64,000 nt of DNA from positions 2,108,001-2,172,000 of the forward strand of contig NC_012968.1 in the NCBI RefSeq assembly GCF_000023705.1, written 5' to 3'. Positions within the stretch are counted from its first letter, which is position 1, and every line of letters starts with the position of its first letter. The DNA is from Methylotenera mobilis JLW8 (lineage in GTDB: Bacteria; Pseudomonadota; Gammaproteobacteria; Burkholderiales; Methylophilaceae). Shown here one piece after another: positions 10,750 to 20,200 of the stretch. The position numbers and the translations under genes are program-made. A model generated the notes under the pieces. It worked only from the letters and a program-made list of their open reading frames with translations, had not been told where the DNA came from and made no database searches.

Positions 10750-13023
10750 ATGATAGCGCAGGAATTAGAAGTTAGTTTGCACATGGCGTTTATGGACGCA
10801 AGACAAAAACGCCATGAGCTCATCACGGTTGAGCATTTGCTACTCGCAATGATAGATAACCCAACCGCGGCAGAGGTTTTGCGTGCCTGCGGCGCAAAAC
10901 TAGAAACCCTGCGTACCGAGTTAAACCAATACATCGAAGAACATACCCCAACCGTGATTGGGCAAGACGATGTGGACACTCAGCCAACCTTGGGTTTTCA
11001 ACGTGTTATTCAGCGAGCGATGTTGCATGTGCAATCTTCCGGCAAAAAAGAAGTTACTGGTGCCAATGTGCTGGTAGCTATTTTTGGTGAAAAAGATTCG
11101 CACGCTGTATTCTTCTTGCATCAACAAGGCATTACACGCTTGGATATCGTCAACTTTATTTCGCATGGCGTTTCAAAAATTGGCGAGACTGCCAAGCCTG
11201 AGGGTGGCGAGCAAGAAGCTGAGGCCGAAGCAGCGCCCAATGGTGCGCTAGAAAACTACACCCTCAACCTGAACTCGCAAGTGCTAGCCGGCAAAATAGA
11301 CCCGTTGATTGGTCGCGCCTCCGAACTAGAGCGTGTGGTGCAAACCTTGTGCCGTCGCCGCAAAAACAACCCATTACTGGTAGGTGAAGCTGGCGTTGGT
11401 AAAACCGCCATCGCTGAAGGCTTGGCGCGCCGTATCGTAGAAAAAGACATCCCAGATGTATTGGCTAACGCAGTGGTGTACTCACTCGACATGGGAGCAT
11501 TGCTCGCAGGCACCAAATACCGTGGCGACTTTGAACAGCGCTTAAAAGCAGTGATGAAACAATTGGAAGAAAAGCCTGACGCCATTTTGTTTATTGATGA
11601 AATTCATACGCTGATTGGTGCAGGTTCTGCCAGCGGTGGCACTTTGGATGCCAGCAACCTATTAAAACCAGCGTTATCTAATGGCTCGCTCAAATGCATA
11701 GGCGCCACCACTTATCAAGAGTATCGTGGCATCTTTGAAAAAGACCACGCTCTTTCTCGCCGCTTCCAGAAGGTGGATGTGGTAGAACCTAGCGTTGCCG
11801 AAACCATTGAGATTCTCAAAGGCCTTAAATCACGCTTTGAAACACACCATAGCGTGAAATATACGGCCGCGGCACTCACCACAGCAGCCGAACTGTCTGC
11901 CAAATACATCAATGACCGTCACCTGCCGGACAAGGCGATTGACGTGATTGATGAGGCTGGTGCCGCACAACGCATCTTGCCAAAATCTAAACAGAAAAAA
12001 GTGATAGGCAATAAAGAGATTGAAGACATTATTGCCAAAGTGGCGCGTATCCCGCCCAAAAATATTTCTTCTGACGACCGCAATGCGCTGAAAACGCTAG
12101 AACGCGATTTGAAAGCTGTGGTATTTGGTCAAGATAAAGCGATTGAAGCCTTGTCTTCTGCCGTTAAAATGGCGCGCAGCGGCTTGGGCCAAAATAACAA
12201 ACCAATCGGTAGCTTCTTATTCAGCGGCCCGACTGGTGTGGGTAAAACCGAAGTGGCTAAACAGCTAGCCTACATTATGGGCATAGAACTGATTCGCTTT
12301 GATATGAGTGAATATATGGAACGCCATGCGGTTTCACGCTTGATTGGCGCGCCTCCGGGCTATGTGGGTTTTGAACAGGGTGGCCTGATGACAGAAGCAA
12401 TCACCAAACATCCGTACTGCGTATTGCTGTTGGATGAAATTGAAAAAGCACACCCTGATATTTTCAACATTTTGTTGCAAGTGATGGATCACGGTACGCT
12501 CACCGATAATAATGGCCGCAAGGCAGACTTCAGAAACGTCACCATTATCATGACCACCAACGCTGGTGCAGAGAGTTTGTCTAAATCCAACATGGGCTTC
12601 ACCACTGCGAAACAAGCTGGCGATGAGCAAGCTGATATCAAACGCTTATTCTCTCCTGAGTTCCGCAATAGGCTGGATGCGACCGTGTCATTTACTGCAC
12701 TGTCACATGACATCATTATCCGCGTGGTAGATAAATTCTTGATTCAACTTGAAGACCAGTTGCATGAGAAAAAAGTTGAGGCAACATTCAGTGATGCACT
12801 CAAAACTTACCTCGGCAAAAAAGGCTTTGACCCACAAATGGGCGCACGCCCAATGGCAAGGTTGATTCAAGACACCATCCGCAAAGCATTGGCTGATGAG
12901 TTGCTGTTTGGCAAACTAGCTAACGGTGGCAGTGTGCATGTAGATATTGATGACAAAGACGAAGTAAAACTTATCTTTGCAGAAAGCAATCAAGACGAGG
13001 CTAAAGACTTAGCAACCACTTAA
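10750..13023 (+). CDS. clpA: ATP-dependent Clp protease ATP-binding subunit ClpA
   Basis: AAA+ unfoldase that feeds substrates to ClpP, with ClpS as adaptor. It has an N-terminal Clp-N domain (~1-145). The first AAA domain has Walker A GEAGVGKT at ~211-218 and Walker B ILFIDEIHTL. The second has Walker A GPTGVGKT at ~492-499 and Walker B VLLLDEIEKA. A C-terminal D2-small domain closes the protein. The 757-aa length matches ClpA rather than ClpB because there is no long middle coiled coil. It runs directly behind clpS. Confidence 0.98.
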   Translation: MIAQELEVSLHMAFMDARQKRHELITVEHLLLAMIDNPTAAEVLRACGAKLETLRTELNQYIEEHTPTVIGQDDVDTQPTLGFQRVIQRAMLHVQSSGKKEVTGANVLVAIFGEKDSHAVFFLHQQGITRLDIVNFISHGVSKIGETAKPEGGEQEAEAEAAPNGALENYTLNLNSQVLAGKIDPLIGRASELERVVQTLCRRRKNNPLLVGEAGVGKTAIAEGLARRIVEKDIPDVLANAVVYSLDMGALLAGTKYRGDFEQRLKAVMKQLEEKPDAILFIDEIHTLIGAGSASGGTLDASNLLKPALSNGSLKCIGATTYQEYRGIFEKDHALSRRFQKVDVVEPSVAETIEILKGLKSRFETHHSVKYTAAALTTAAELSAKYINDRHLPDKAIDVIDEAGAAQRILPKSKQKKVIGNKEIEDIIAKVARIPPKNISSDDRNALKTLERDLKAVVFGQDKAIEALSSAVKMARSGLGQNNKPIGSFLFSGPTGVGKTEVAKQLAYIMGIELIRFDMSEYMERHAVSRLIGAPPGYVGFEQGGLMTEAITKHPYCVLLLDEIEKAHPDIFNILLQVMDHGTLTDNNGRKADFRNVTIIMTTNAGAESLSKSNMGFTTAKQAGDEQADIKRLFSPEFRNRLDATVSFTALSHDIIIRVVDKFLIQLEDQLHEKKVEATFSDALKTYLGKKGFDPQMGARPMARLIQDTIRKALADELLFGKLANGGSVHVDIDDKDEVKLIFAESNQDEAKDLATT

Positions 13024-13059
13024 ATCTCATTGACTGTAATCTAACAGACTGCGTGTTAA

Positions 13060-13093
13060 CAGCACCACAACACTCAATTTGCTAGTGGTGCTG
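13060..13093 (+). other. Stem-loop downstream of clpA
   Basis: CAGCACCAC (13060-13068) and GTGGTGCTG (13085-13093) form a perfect 9-bp stem with a 16-nt loop, 36 bp after the clpA stop. There is no T-run, so it is not a standard intrinsic terminator. Confidence 0.4.
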
Positions 13094-13135
13094 AGTAAAC
13101 AGACAGTTGTCGCTTGTTATTAAGGGTACGCTGCC

Positions 13136-13792
13136 ATGGTCGATGTCACTGCATCTACGTTACAAGTATCTACACTACAGGTTGCAATTGAGATTTTTGC
13201 CACCTCGGCCTTTGCACTTTCCGGGTTAATCGCTGGCTTCAGAAAACAATTGGATGCATTTGGCGTATTTGTAGTCACAGGCGTGGCTGCATTCGGCGGC
13301 GGCACTTTACGTGACGTACTACTGGATCGACGCCCGTTCTTTTGGGTGGATCACGCTAACTGGATATGGCTAATGCTAGGCGTATGCATGCTGGCCATGT
13401 TATTTATGCGCAATAAACATATCCAGCTCACCGAGCGCGCCATCCTTATCCCGGATGCGCTAGGCTTGGGTCTATACGCAGCCTTGGGCACACAAATCGC
13501 ATTACAGCAGCAACTGCCGGTGATTGTATGTGCGCTCATGGGGGTAATGACTGCGGTCTTCGGCGGCGTGCTAAGGGACATCTTTTGCAATGAAATCCCT
13601 AAAGCTTTTAGTGATTACCAGCCCTATGCCGTGATCGCATTTCTAGGTGGCTTAATGGTGTGGCTACTGAATCAGCTTGGACTCGCATCCTGGCTTTGCA
13701 TCTTTATCCCCGCGACGCTGATGACGATATTGCGCATTTTGGCCATACATTTTGAATGGCGCCTGCCACACTGGAAAATTGAGTCTAACTAA
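13136..13792 (+). CDS. TRIC/UPF0126-type membrane protein
   Basis: Multi-pass inner-membrane protein of the trimeric intracellular cation channel family (bacterial YadS/YicG-type, UPF0126). It contains two glycine-rich repeats: GVAAFGGGTLRDVLLDRRPFF in the first half and GVMTAVFGGVLRDIFCNEIP in the second. This is the duplicated three-helix layout of the family. The 218-aa length is normal. It is probably a potassium-conducting channel by homology; the physiological role is not known. Confidence 0.88.
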   Translation: MVDVTASTLQVSTLQVAIEIFATSAFALSGLIAGFRKQLDAFGVFVVTGVAAFGGGTLRDVLLDRRPFFWVDHANWIWLMLGVCMLAMLFMRNKHIQLTERAILIPDALGLGLYAALGTQIALQQQLPVIVCALMGVMTAVFGGVLRDIFCNEIPKAFSDYQPYAVIAFLGGLMVWLLNQLGLASWLCIFIPATLMTILRILAIHFEWRLPHWKIESN

Positions 13793-13817
13793 ACCCCAAC
13801 TGATAAAGCAAACCAAT

Positions 13818-14432
13818 TTACTGCGATGAGTAAACCGGGTGTTTATCCATAATGCTATTAAATAATACAGACGACAGCATCAAATTTAGCCAAACTTTTA
13901 ACTTGGGATAAGCTGCGGTCTCAAACCACACGGCATCTACCGCAGAAAACTGGCGAATAAACGGAAAGATCGCGATATCGGCCAGCGTCGGCTTAGTACC
14001 CATCAAAAATTCCGTTTGGGCCAACCGCTGTTCCAGCTTGGCTAAAAACACCTCACCCTGGGAGCGATAATCCTCCATCGGCTGTTCAGGAAAGCGTATT
14101 GCGTATTTATAGCGGTCTAACGCTTGTTTGAAACTGGCGTCATTTTCCGTAATAAGCGCCTGTGTTTGTTCTGCATCAGCAACTAGCCAACCATCAGGAT
14201 CACTATGCTGCAACGCCCAATGCATAATATCCAGGCTCTGCTCGAGCACTGCGCCTTGCAAAGTTACCAATACCGGCACCGTGCCTTTCGGCGAGATTTG
14301 GAGCAAATGTGCGGGCTTATCACGCAATGCGATTTCACGTATTTCTACCGTAATACCCGCATACTTCAAGGCCATACGTGCGCGCATGGCGTAAGGACAA
14401 CGGCGATAGGAATATAAAATCGGCAAGGTCAT
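13818..14432 (-). CDS. Glutathione S-transferase family protein
   Basis: A cytosolic thioredoxin-fold protein with helical C-terminal domain. The N-terminus LPILYSYRRCPYAMRARMAL places CPYA at the glutathione-active position, as in glutaredoxin 2/Omega-like transferases with a catalytic Cys. KGTVPVLV (~residues 50-57) carries the cis-proline that contacts glutathione. The C-terminal domain spans ~85-204. The substrate is unknown. It lies 14 bp after pyrD in the same direction and could be co-transcribed. Confidence 0.88.
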   Translation of the reverse strand: MTLPILYSYRRCPYAMRARMALKYAGITVEIREIALRDKPAHLLQISPKGTVPVLVTLQGAVLEQSLDIMHWALQHSDPDGWLVADAEQTQALITENDASFKQALDRYKYAIRFPEQPMEDYRSQGEVFLAKLEQRLAQTEFLMGTKPTLADIAIFPFIRQFSAVDAVWFETAAYPKLKVWLNLMLSSVLFNSIMDKHPVYSSQ

Positions 14433-14446
14433 TAACAGAAAATGGA

Positions 14447-15463
14447 TTAGCCCAAAGCCTGCGCTACGTCACGAATCAACTGTGGGCCTTTATAGATTAA
14501 ACCACTGTACAACTGCACCAAACTTGCACCCGCCGCAATTTTCTCTACCGCATCGGCCCCGCTCAAAATACCACCCACACCGATAATCGGTAATGCGCCT
14601 TGCAAGCGTTGCGATAATTGCTGAATCACCACTGTAGATTTATCTCGTACCGGTGCGCCAGACAGTCCACCAGTTTCTGCGGCATTTTGCATGCCCTGCA
14701 CTGCGTCACGCGAGAGCGTGGTATTGGTTGCAATCACACCGTCAATTTTATGCAGCATCAGTAAATCGGCAATTTCATTCACTTGCTCTAACTCTAAATC
14801 CGGTGCAATTTTTAGAGCGATTGGTACATAACGGCCATGCTGCTCAGCCAAGATTAACTGTTCGGCTTTTAATGTTGCGAGCAAGTCAGACAGTGCTTCT
14901 TTTTCTTGCAATGCACGCAGATTCTTAGTGTTGGGTGAAGAAATGTTCACCGTGATATAACTAGCATACGCATATACTTTACGCATGCAGATCAAATAGT
15001 CACTTACCGCATTTTCATTGGGCGTATCAAAGTTCTTGCCAATATTGATACCAAGCACGCCTTGGTACTTAGCCGCCTTCACGTTTTCTATCAGGTTATC
15101 TACACCTAGGTTATTAAAACCAAAGCGATTCACGATGCCTTGCGCTTCAGCTACGCGGAATAAACGTGGCTTAGGGTTACCAGGCTGCGGTCTAGGGGTA
15201 ACCGTACCCACTTCAATAAAGCCAAAGCCTAAGGCGGCCATGCCATCAATCACCGCCGCATTTTTATCCAAGCCAGCAGCCAAACCAACCGCATTAGGAA
15301 AAGTAATGCCCATGACCTGCCGAGGCTGACAGATAGGTGCCGATGGATACAACTTCAAAGCTCCCAACCGCTCAGCAGTTTTTAAGGTCTTTAAAGTAAA
15401 GTCGTGAACAGATTCAGCATCAAACTGAAACAAAATAGGACGTGCGAGAGAGTATGTATTCAT
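14447..15463 (-). CDS. pyrD: Dihydroorotate dehydrogenase (quinone)
   Basis: Oxidises dihydroorotate to orotate with a membrane quinone as acceptor, the fourth step of pyrimidine synthesis. The N-terminal helix pair ([17 protein letters not shown]) is the membrane-association segment of class 2 enzymes. FMN-binding signatures follow: [31 protein letters not shown] with the catalytic Ser, and [15 protein letters not shown]. The 338-aa length is normal. Confidence 0.97.
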   Translation of the reverse strand: MNTYSLARPILFQFDAESVHDFTLKTLKTAERLGALKLYPSAPICQPRQVMGITFPNAVGLAAGLDKNAAVIDGMAALGFGFIEVGTVTPRPQPGNPKPRLFRVAEAQGIVNRFGFNNLGVDNLIENVKAAKYQGVLGINIGKNFDTPNENAVSDYLICMRKVYAYASYITVNISSPNTKNLRALQEKEALSDLLATLKAEQLILAEQHGRYVPIALKIAPDLELEQVNEIADLLMLHKIDGVIATNTTLSRDAVQGMQNAAETGGLSGAPVRDKSTVVIQQLSQRLQGALPIIGVGGILSGADAVEKIAAGASLVQLYSGLIYKGPQLIRDVAQALG

Positions 15464-15514
15464 AGGCGTAATTTTACTGTATTAGCCTCCATCTCCCAAA
15501 TTCATCAAAGCCAC

Positions 15515-15765
15515 TGAATTCCCGTCTACGCGGGAATGACGGAACTGAAGTATTAATGAATAAGGCTTAACTTCACTGGCTTTGTCCTTAAATCCCCTGC
15601 TACCGCGCCTGTGATGCACAGATTTATGGGAGACTTCGGCAAGCGGATGTTTGAACGAAGTGAGTTTCCGATTGACGCCCATAAAACTATGTAGCGCAGG
15701 AAGCAAGCGGTAGGGGGTGTCGTTTACTTTGGTTACTTTCTTTTGGATAAGCAAAAGAAAGTAAC
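15515..15765. repeat. Structured intergenic repeat element
   Basis: The pyrD-to-orphan gap (15464-15929) holds nested inverted repeats. (a) ATTCCC-N8-GGGAAT at 15518-15537, the same pattern as neisserial dRS3 elements. (b) An imperfect cruciform of ~120 nt: CTACCGC (15600-15606) with GCGGTAG (15707-15713), and TTTATGGG (15623-15630) with CCCATAAA (15678-15685). (c) A perfect 14-bp inverted repeat at 15732-15745/15752-15765 (GTTACTTTCTTTTG, loop of six). A 90-codon frame across it on the minus strand looks like translated repeat rather than protein. It is probably a dispersed non-coding element; copy number cannot be judged from one window. Confidence 0.6.
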
Positions 15766-15929
15766 TCGCCTGTCGCGCGAGAGCGACTATCTACAATTAC
15801 CGAACAGTTAAAATTGAGCATCTACATAAAACTATATTGAAAGGCATGCCTGTGAGACAGGTGGGAATTTATACAATGTTTCTCAGCTAGGCATTTGCAT
15901 AGCAAAATTTTGTTAGAGGAGAAATCAAA

Positions 15930-16169
15930 ATGAAGAAATATAAAGTATTGATTAAACTAATTTTACTAAGACTTAAATTCCCTATAAAGCAATCAGCACG
16001 AATTTATTATTATAATAAGCTCGAATACTCCGGATATAAGTCCGCTTTTGAAGATGAGATAAACTTTATGGCTCATTTAAAAGACGCATGGACAGAACAT
16101 AGCTGGTTAATGAATGCATCAGCTTGTATATTAGGGTTGATTTACTTAATTCAGAAGATATTCTTCTAA
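15930..16169 (+). CDS. Small unknown membrane protein (79 aa)
   Basis: A strong AGAGGAGA site sits 8 nt before the ATG, and a terminator follows, so this is likely expressed. The protein is basic at its N-terminus (MKKYKVLIKLILLRLKFP), has a charged middle (FEDEINFMAHLKDAWTEH) and ends in a hydrophobic helix (WLMNASACILGLIYLIQKIFF). It may be a tail-anchored membrane protein. It is far more AT-rich than its neighbours, with Ile/Lys/Tyr-heavy codons, which suggests recent acquisition. I do not recognise a family. Confidence 0.6.
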   Translation: MKKYKVLIKLILLRLKFPIKQSARIYYYNKLEYSGYKSAFEDEINFMAHLKDAWTEHSWLMNASACILGLIYLIQKIFF

Positions 16170-16177
16170 TTAATTCT

Positions 16178-16203
16178 AAAGAGGCAACATAAGTTGCCTC
16201 TTT
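16178..16203. terminator. Bidirectional terminator
   Basis: A perfect 11-bp stem AAAGAGGCAAC/GTTGCCTCTTT with loop ATAA has A-run and T-run on its two sides. It serves the small gene on the plus strand and the oxidoreductase ending at 16210 on the minus strand. Confidence 0.85.
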
Positions 16204-16209
16204 AAAAAG

Positions 16210-18342
16210 CTACCCTAGCGCCACCTCCACCAAGTTATCACTAAAGGTAGTCGAGTGCCCCATATCCCCAAACTCAGCCGAGCTAATACAATTCACCGTG
16301 CCATTATTCAACTGCCGCCAATAACCAAGCGTTGCCACCACAATCCCTGCATTCACATCTTCTGAAACTTTCGCTACACCCTCAAACGCGCCACGGTCAT
16401 TAAATACCCTCACCACATTGCCTTCTTGAATGTTACGTGCGCGAGCATCGAGCTGATTAATTAGCACAAACTGTTCGCCCTGCCCCTTAATTTTCTCTGC
16501 CACATTGGCATAGCATGAATTCAAAAAGCCATGACTCTTAGGCGAAATGATATTCAGTGGGTACTTGGCTGCGAGCTCTGGATTAGTTGCAGGCGTTTCA
16601 CGGGACGGCACATAATCGGGCAAGCTATCCAAATCTTCTCCCGGCTGGAAGCCGTCATACATTTGCCGGAATGGGCCAGCTACAAAGTTCTTGGCACCTT
16701 CTACTAAAAAGTGACACTTGCCAGTCGGGGTTGGAAATTCGCCTTTCGCATGACGTGCACGCGTATCTTTATCACCAAACGCTTTTAAGCGTGCAAAGCC
16801 GTGCTGACGTAAATAGTTCAAATCAATGCCATCACAGGTCGGTGAGTTCCAGTCCACGTAATTTTCTAGGCACTCGCTATCATTCCACTGAAAATTAGCA
16901 TCGGTATAGCCCATGCGTTTAGCTAATTGCCGGAATATCTCATTATTGGGGATAGCTTCACCTGGTGGGTCTATGCATTTTGCATTGTAGGTCAGATACA
17001 AATGCCCCCACGACAGCACCATATCTTCCATCTCCGCGCCCATGGCTGCCGGCAGGATAATATCAGCATAGGCAGCGGTATCCGACATAAAATGCTCAGC
17101 TACCACTAAGAACAAATCTTCACGCTCTAAGCCTTTAACTATTTTGTCGGTTTCTGGCGCCTGCGTCAGCGGGTTGGTGTTCCAAACCATCATAGACTTA
17201 ATTGGGGTTTTTAGTGGTAACTCCCCTGTCAGTGCGCGACCAAGCTGCAGATTATTCACAACAGGCGTTCCCTCCGGTATCAAATCCGGACGTGAAATCA
17301 CATCAAATTTATAAGGGTGCTCCCATACTGGGAACTGTAAAGCACCTCCGCCTACATGACGCCATGCGCCAATCAATGCAGGCAAACTTGTCACCGCACG
17401 GATGGCCTGACTACCGCCGTAACTTCGCTCTAACGCCACACCCAAACGTATCACTGCTGGTGGCGTAGTGGCGTATTCACGTGCAAATTTTCGAATATCA
17501 TCGGCGGAGATACCGGTAATTTCTGCCGCCCATTCTGGCGTTCTGGTTTTAGCGCGCTCAGCCAGCTCTTGATAGCCAACGGTGTAGTTGTCGATATAAT
17601 CCTGATCAGCCAAACCTTCATTGATGATGACATGCATCATTGCCATTGCTAACGCACCATCAGTACCCGGTTTAGGTGCAATATGCCAATCCGCCTCTTT
17701 AGCGGTTTTAGAGGCATAAGAGTCCACGACAACCACCTTGGCGCCTTTTTTCTGTGCTTCGTGGATAATATGCCAGTGATGTAAGTTAGTGCTTACTGAG
17801 TTGCACGCCCATATCACTATATACTTGGCATGCGAAAAACTTTCAGGATCCACCCCTGCAGTAGGCCCCACCGTTAGTAGCCATGCGGTACAAGAACCCT
17901 CACCGCAAAACGTGCGCTCACACACAGTTGCCCCCATGCGGTTAAAAAAAGCATCGCCGCCATTTAACCCATGCACCAAGCCTTGGTTGCCCAAATAACT
18001 ATTCGGCATGATGGCGTGTGGGCCATCAGCAGCAATAATTGCTTTCCATTTATCGGTAATTTCATCTAGGGCTTCTTGCCAAGAAATGCGCTTGAATTGC
18101 TTACTACCTTTGGGGCCTGTGCGCTTGAGCGGGTATAACAAACGGTCAGGATGATAGTGGCGCTTCTCGTAATCTTTCAACTTCACACAAAGGCCACCAC
18201 GCGTCATGGGATGCTCTTTATTGCCAGTGACGGAAATTAATTTGTTATCTTTAACCGTATACACCATTGAGCATGTGTCAGGGCAATCATGTGGACAGCC
18301 TCCATGAAAGGTTTGGGTAGAGGTATCAGCTGGAGCATTCAT
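16210..18342 (-). CDS. Molybdopterin-dependent oxidoreductase (DMSO reductase family)
   Basis: A 710-aa catalytic subunit of the DMSO-reductase/formate-dehydrogenase superfamily. The N-terminus has a 4Fe-4S site with Cys16, Cys20, Cys24 and Cys52 (CPHDCPDTC, then GGLCVK). Bis-MGD-binding regions follow (VIWACNSVSTNLHH; MMVWNTNPLTQAPE) and a C-terminal dinucleotide-binding domain starts near LNIISPKSHGFLNS. The Mo-ligand region is probably around CERTFCGEGSCTAW. There is no twin-arginine signal, so it is cytoplasmic. No small Fe-S or membrane subunit is adjacent, so electron partner and substrate are unknown. Confidence 0.88.
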   Translation of the reverse strand: MNAPADTSTQTFHGGCPHDCPDTCSMVYTVKDNKLISVTGNKEHPMTRGGLCVKLKDYEKRHYHPDRLLYPLKRTGPKGSKQFKRISWQEALDEITDKWKAIIAADGPHAIMPNSYLGNQGLVHGLNGGDAFFNRMGATVCERTFCGEGSCTAWLLTVGPTAGVDPESFSHAKYIVIWACNSVSTNLHHWHIIHEAQKKGAKVVVVDSYASKTAKEADWHIAPKPGTDGALAMAMMHVIINEGLADQDYIDNYTVGYQELAERAKTRTPEWAAEITGISADDIRKFAREYATTPPAVIRLGVALERSYGGSQAIRAVTSLPALIGAWRHVGGGALQFPVWEHPYKFDVISRPDLIPEGTPVVNNLQLGRALTGELPLKTPIKSMMVWNTNPLTQAPETDKIVKGLEREDLFLVVAEHFMSDTAAYADIILPAAMGAEMEDMVLSWGHLYLTYNAKCIDPPGEAIPNNEIFRQLAKRMGYTDANFQWNDSECLENYVDWNSPTCDGIDLNYLRQHGFARLKAFGDKDTRARHAKGEFPTPTGKCHFLVEGAKNFVAGPFRQMYDGFQPGEDLDSLPDYVPSRETPATNPELAAKYPLNIISPKSHGFLNSCYANVAEKIKGQGEQFVLINQLDARARNIQEGNVVRVFNDRGAFEGVAKVSEDVNAGIVVATLGYWRQLNNGTVNCISSAEFGDMGHSTTFSDNLVEVALG

Positions 18343-18488
18343 ATCAACATCCTTAAATAATATAACGATGGTTCAAAATAGCGGATTGCAGAACATTGCT
18401 TTATTTTTACTAGCTAACATAAATATATGCTCACCTGTAAGCATTGGCAATGGCATAATAATTCACTGAGTTATTAATCAACACGCAC

Positions 18489-19676
18489 ATGAACAATCCT
18501 AACCAACCACTACAGCTACTCGGCGGCATCAGCGCTAGCGAATTCCTGCAACACTACTGGCATAAAAAACCTTTACTGATTAAAAATGCCATCCCTGGAT
18601 TTACCGGTTTATTAAGCCCGGATGAACTGGCGGGCTTGGCTTGCGAAGAAGAAGTGCAGTCACGCATCGTAGAGGAGATCAAAGGCAAATGGTACGCAAG
18701 CCACGGTCCATTTGAAGAGAGTGACTTTGCAAACTTACCAGAGAAGCCAGACCCCAAGCACCGCTGGACTTTGCTAGTACAGAGTGTGAACCATCACTTA
18801 CCTGAGGCGGCTGAACTGCTGAGCCAGTTTAATTTTATTCCACATGCCAGACTAGACGACCTGATGGTGAGTTATGCGCCAGATGGCGGCGGCGTGGGGC
18901 CGCATTTTGATAGCTACGATGTATTCTTGCTGCAAGGTCAAGGCAAACGCTTATGGCGCATTAGCGAGCAAACAGACTTGAGTTTGGTTGAAGGTGCCCC
19001 ACTAAGAATTTTGAAAAACTTTGATACGGCACAAGAGTGGTTAGTAGAGGCTGGCGATTTACTATACCTCCCACCACATTTAGCGCACTGGGGTATTGCC
19101 GTTACCGATGGCGACACAGATTGCATGACCTACTCGATCGGCTTTAGAGCGCCCAAAGTGCATGAACTTGTCACAGAGTTTCTTGGCTTTATGCAAGACA
19201 AACTCAATCAAGATGCCAACGCCTTACCTGGTATCTATCAAGATGCGGACTTAACGCCACAAGAACACCCAGCCCAAATTGGCAGCAGCATGGTTAGCAA
19301 AGTGGCTGAGATTTTAAAAACCATACAATGGTCAGAGCAACATGTGGCGGATTTTTTAGGGTCCTACTTATCAGAGCCTAAACCTGACATTTTTTTCGAG
19401 CCCAATAAAAAAATGTCTTTACGAAAATTTAATGAGAATCTGCTACAGCATGGCATCAGCCTGGATTTAAAAAGCCAAATGCTGTTTACCCAGCAATATT
19501 TTTATTTAAATGGCGAAGCCATCAGCGCAGCTGGCCAAGCTGCAAGCTTGCTTACCGCGCTAGCAGATTACCGCATGCTAACTAGCGATGATATTGCACA
19601 AGCTGGTGAAGTAGATAGCGCATTTATCGAGCAACTGCATGGCTGGTACCTCGCTGGCTATCTTTACTTTAATTAA
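18489..19676 (+). CDS. roxA: Ribosomal protein uL16 3-hydroxylase, RoxA/YcfD type
   Basis: 2-oxoglutarate- and Fe(II)-dependent JmjC-type oxygenase that hydroxylates an arginine of ribosomal protein L16. The iron-binding triad is visible as His139 and Asp141 (GPHFDSYDVF) and His200 (LPPHLAHWG). Spacing matches the E. coli enzyme. The cupin core spans ~100-215, and the C-terminal winged-helix-like dimer domain makes up the rest. The 395-aa length is typical. The following gene starts 11 bp later and is probably co-transcribed. Confidence 0.9.
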   Translation: MNNPNQPLQLLGGISASEFLQHYWHKKPLLIKNAIPGFTGLLSPDELAGLACEEEVQSRIVEEIKGKWYASHGPFEESDFANLPEKPDPKHRWTLLVQSVNHHLPEAAELLSQFNFIPHARLDDLMVSYAPDGGGVGPHFDSYDVFLLQGQGKRLWRISEQTDLSLVEGAPLRILKNFDTAQEWLVEAGDLLYLPPHLAHWGIAVTDGDTDCMTYSIGFRAPKVHELVTEFLGFMQDKLNQDANALPGIYQDADLTPQEHPAQIGSSMVSKVAEILKTIQWSEQHVADFLGSYLSEPKPDIFFEPNKKMSLRKFNENLLQHGISLDLKSQMLFTQQYFYLNGEAISAAGQAASLLTALADYRMLTSDDIAQAGEVDSAFIEQLHGWYLAGYLYFN

Positions 19677-19687
19677 ACTTAACGCGT

Positions 19688-20191
19688 ATGATAAGTATCA
19701 TGGATAACACTTTGATGCCGGATAAAATCATCATTGGTGAGCATTTGTATAATGAGGCAATCCAGCGCATTATACAAAGCGCTGAGCGTGAGCTTTTAAT
19801 CTTTGACCAAGATTTAAAGCTCGGCGGGTTCTCCAGCTTGGCCATCTATGAATTACTGCAGCAATTCTTAAGTCAGAAGATAACTAGTCAAGTATCCATT
19901 ATTTTGCAAGATAGTGCCTATTTTCAAGAAAAATGTCCCAGACTGCTTAATCTGCTTGAAATCTTTGGGCACAAAATGCGGGTATACGTAACCAACCAAT
20001 CAGCAAAGCATGCGAAAGACTGCTTTATTCTCGCCGATGGTAAACACTATATTAAGCGCATCCATATCGACCAAGCGCGCTTTAAATATGCCTATGACGA
20101 TATAGCAACGGTTAAAGCACTCAACAGCAGATTTGATGAGCTCACAGAGGCGATTCAAGACACAGTGAGCACAACACCATTAGGCTTGTAA
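19688..20191 (+). CDS. Unknown protein, possibly phospholipase D-like fold
   Basis: A 167-aa soluble protein without signal peptide. The N-terminal half (IIIGEHLYNEAIQRIIQSAERELLIFDQDLKLGG) resembles the start of phospholipase D-like domains, but no HKD catalytic motif is present. The segment CFILADGKHYIKRIHIDQ may be the second half of such a fold. It sits tightly between roxA and the secretin-like gene (9 bp). A second in-frame ATG at residue 5 is an equally possible start. Function unknown. Confidence 0.75.
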   Translation: MISIMDNTLMPDKIIIGEHLYNEAIQRIIQSAERELLIFDQDLKLGGFSSLAIYELLQQFLSQKITSQVSIILQDSAYFQEKCPRLLNLLEIFGHKMRVYVTNQSAKHAKDCFILADGKHYIKRIHIDQARFKYAYDDIATVKALNSRFDELTEAIQDTVSTTPLGL

Positions 20192-20200
20192 GGCATCGAC

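Noticed and set aside
15482-15754. 90-codon frame on the minus strand
   Set aside because: It begins with TTG inside the 14-bp inverted repeat, has no ribosome binding site, and its length follows the repeat structure. It is best explained as translated repeat DNA.
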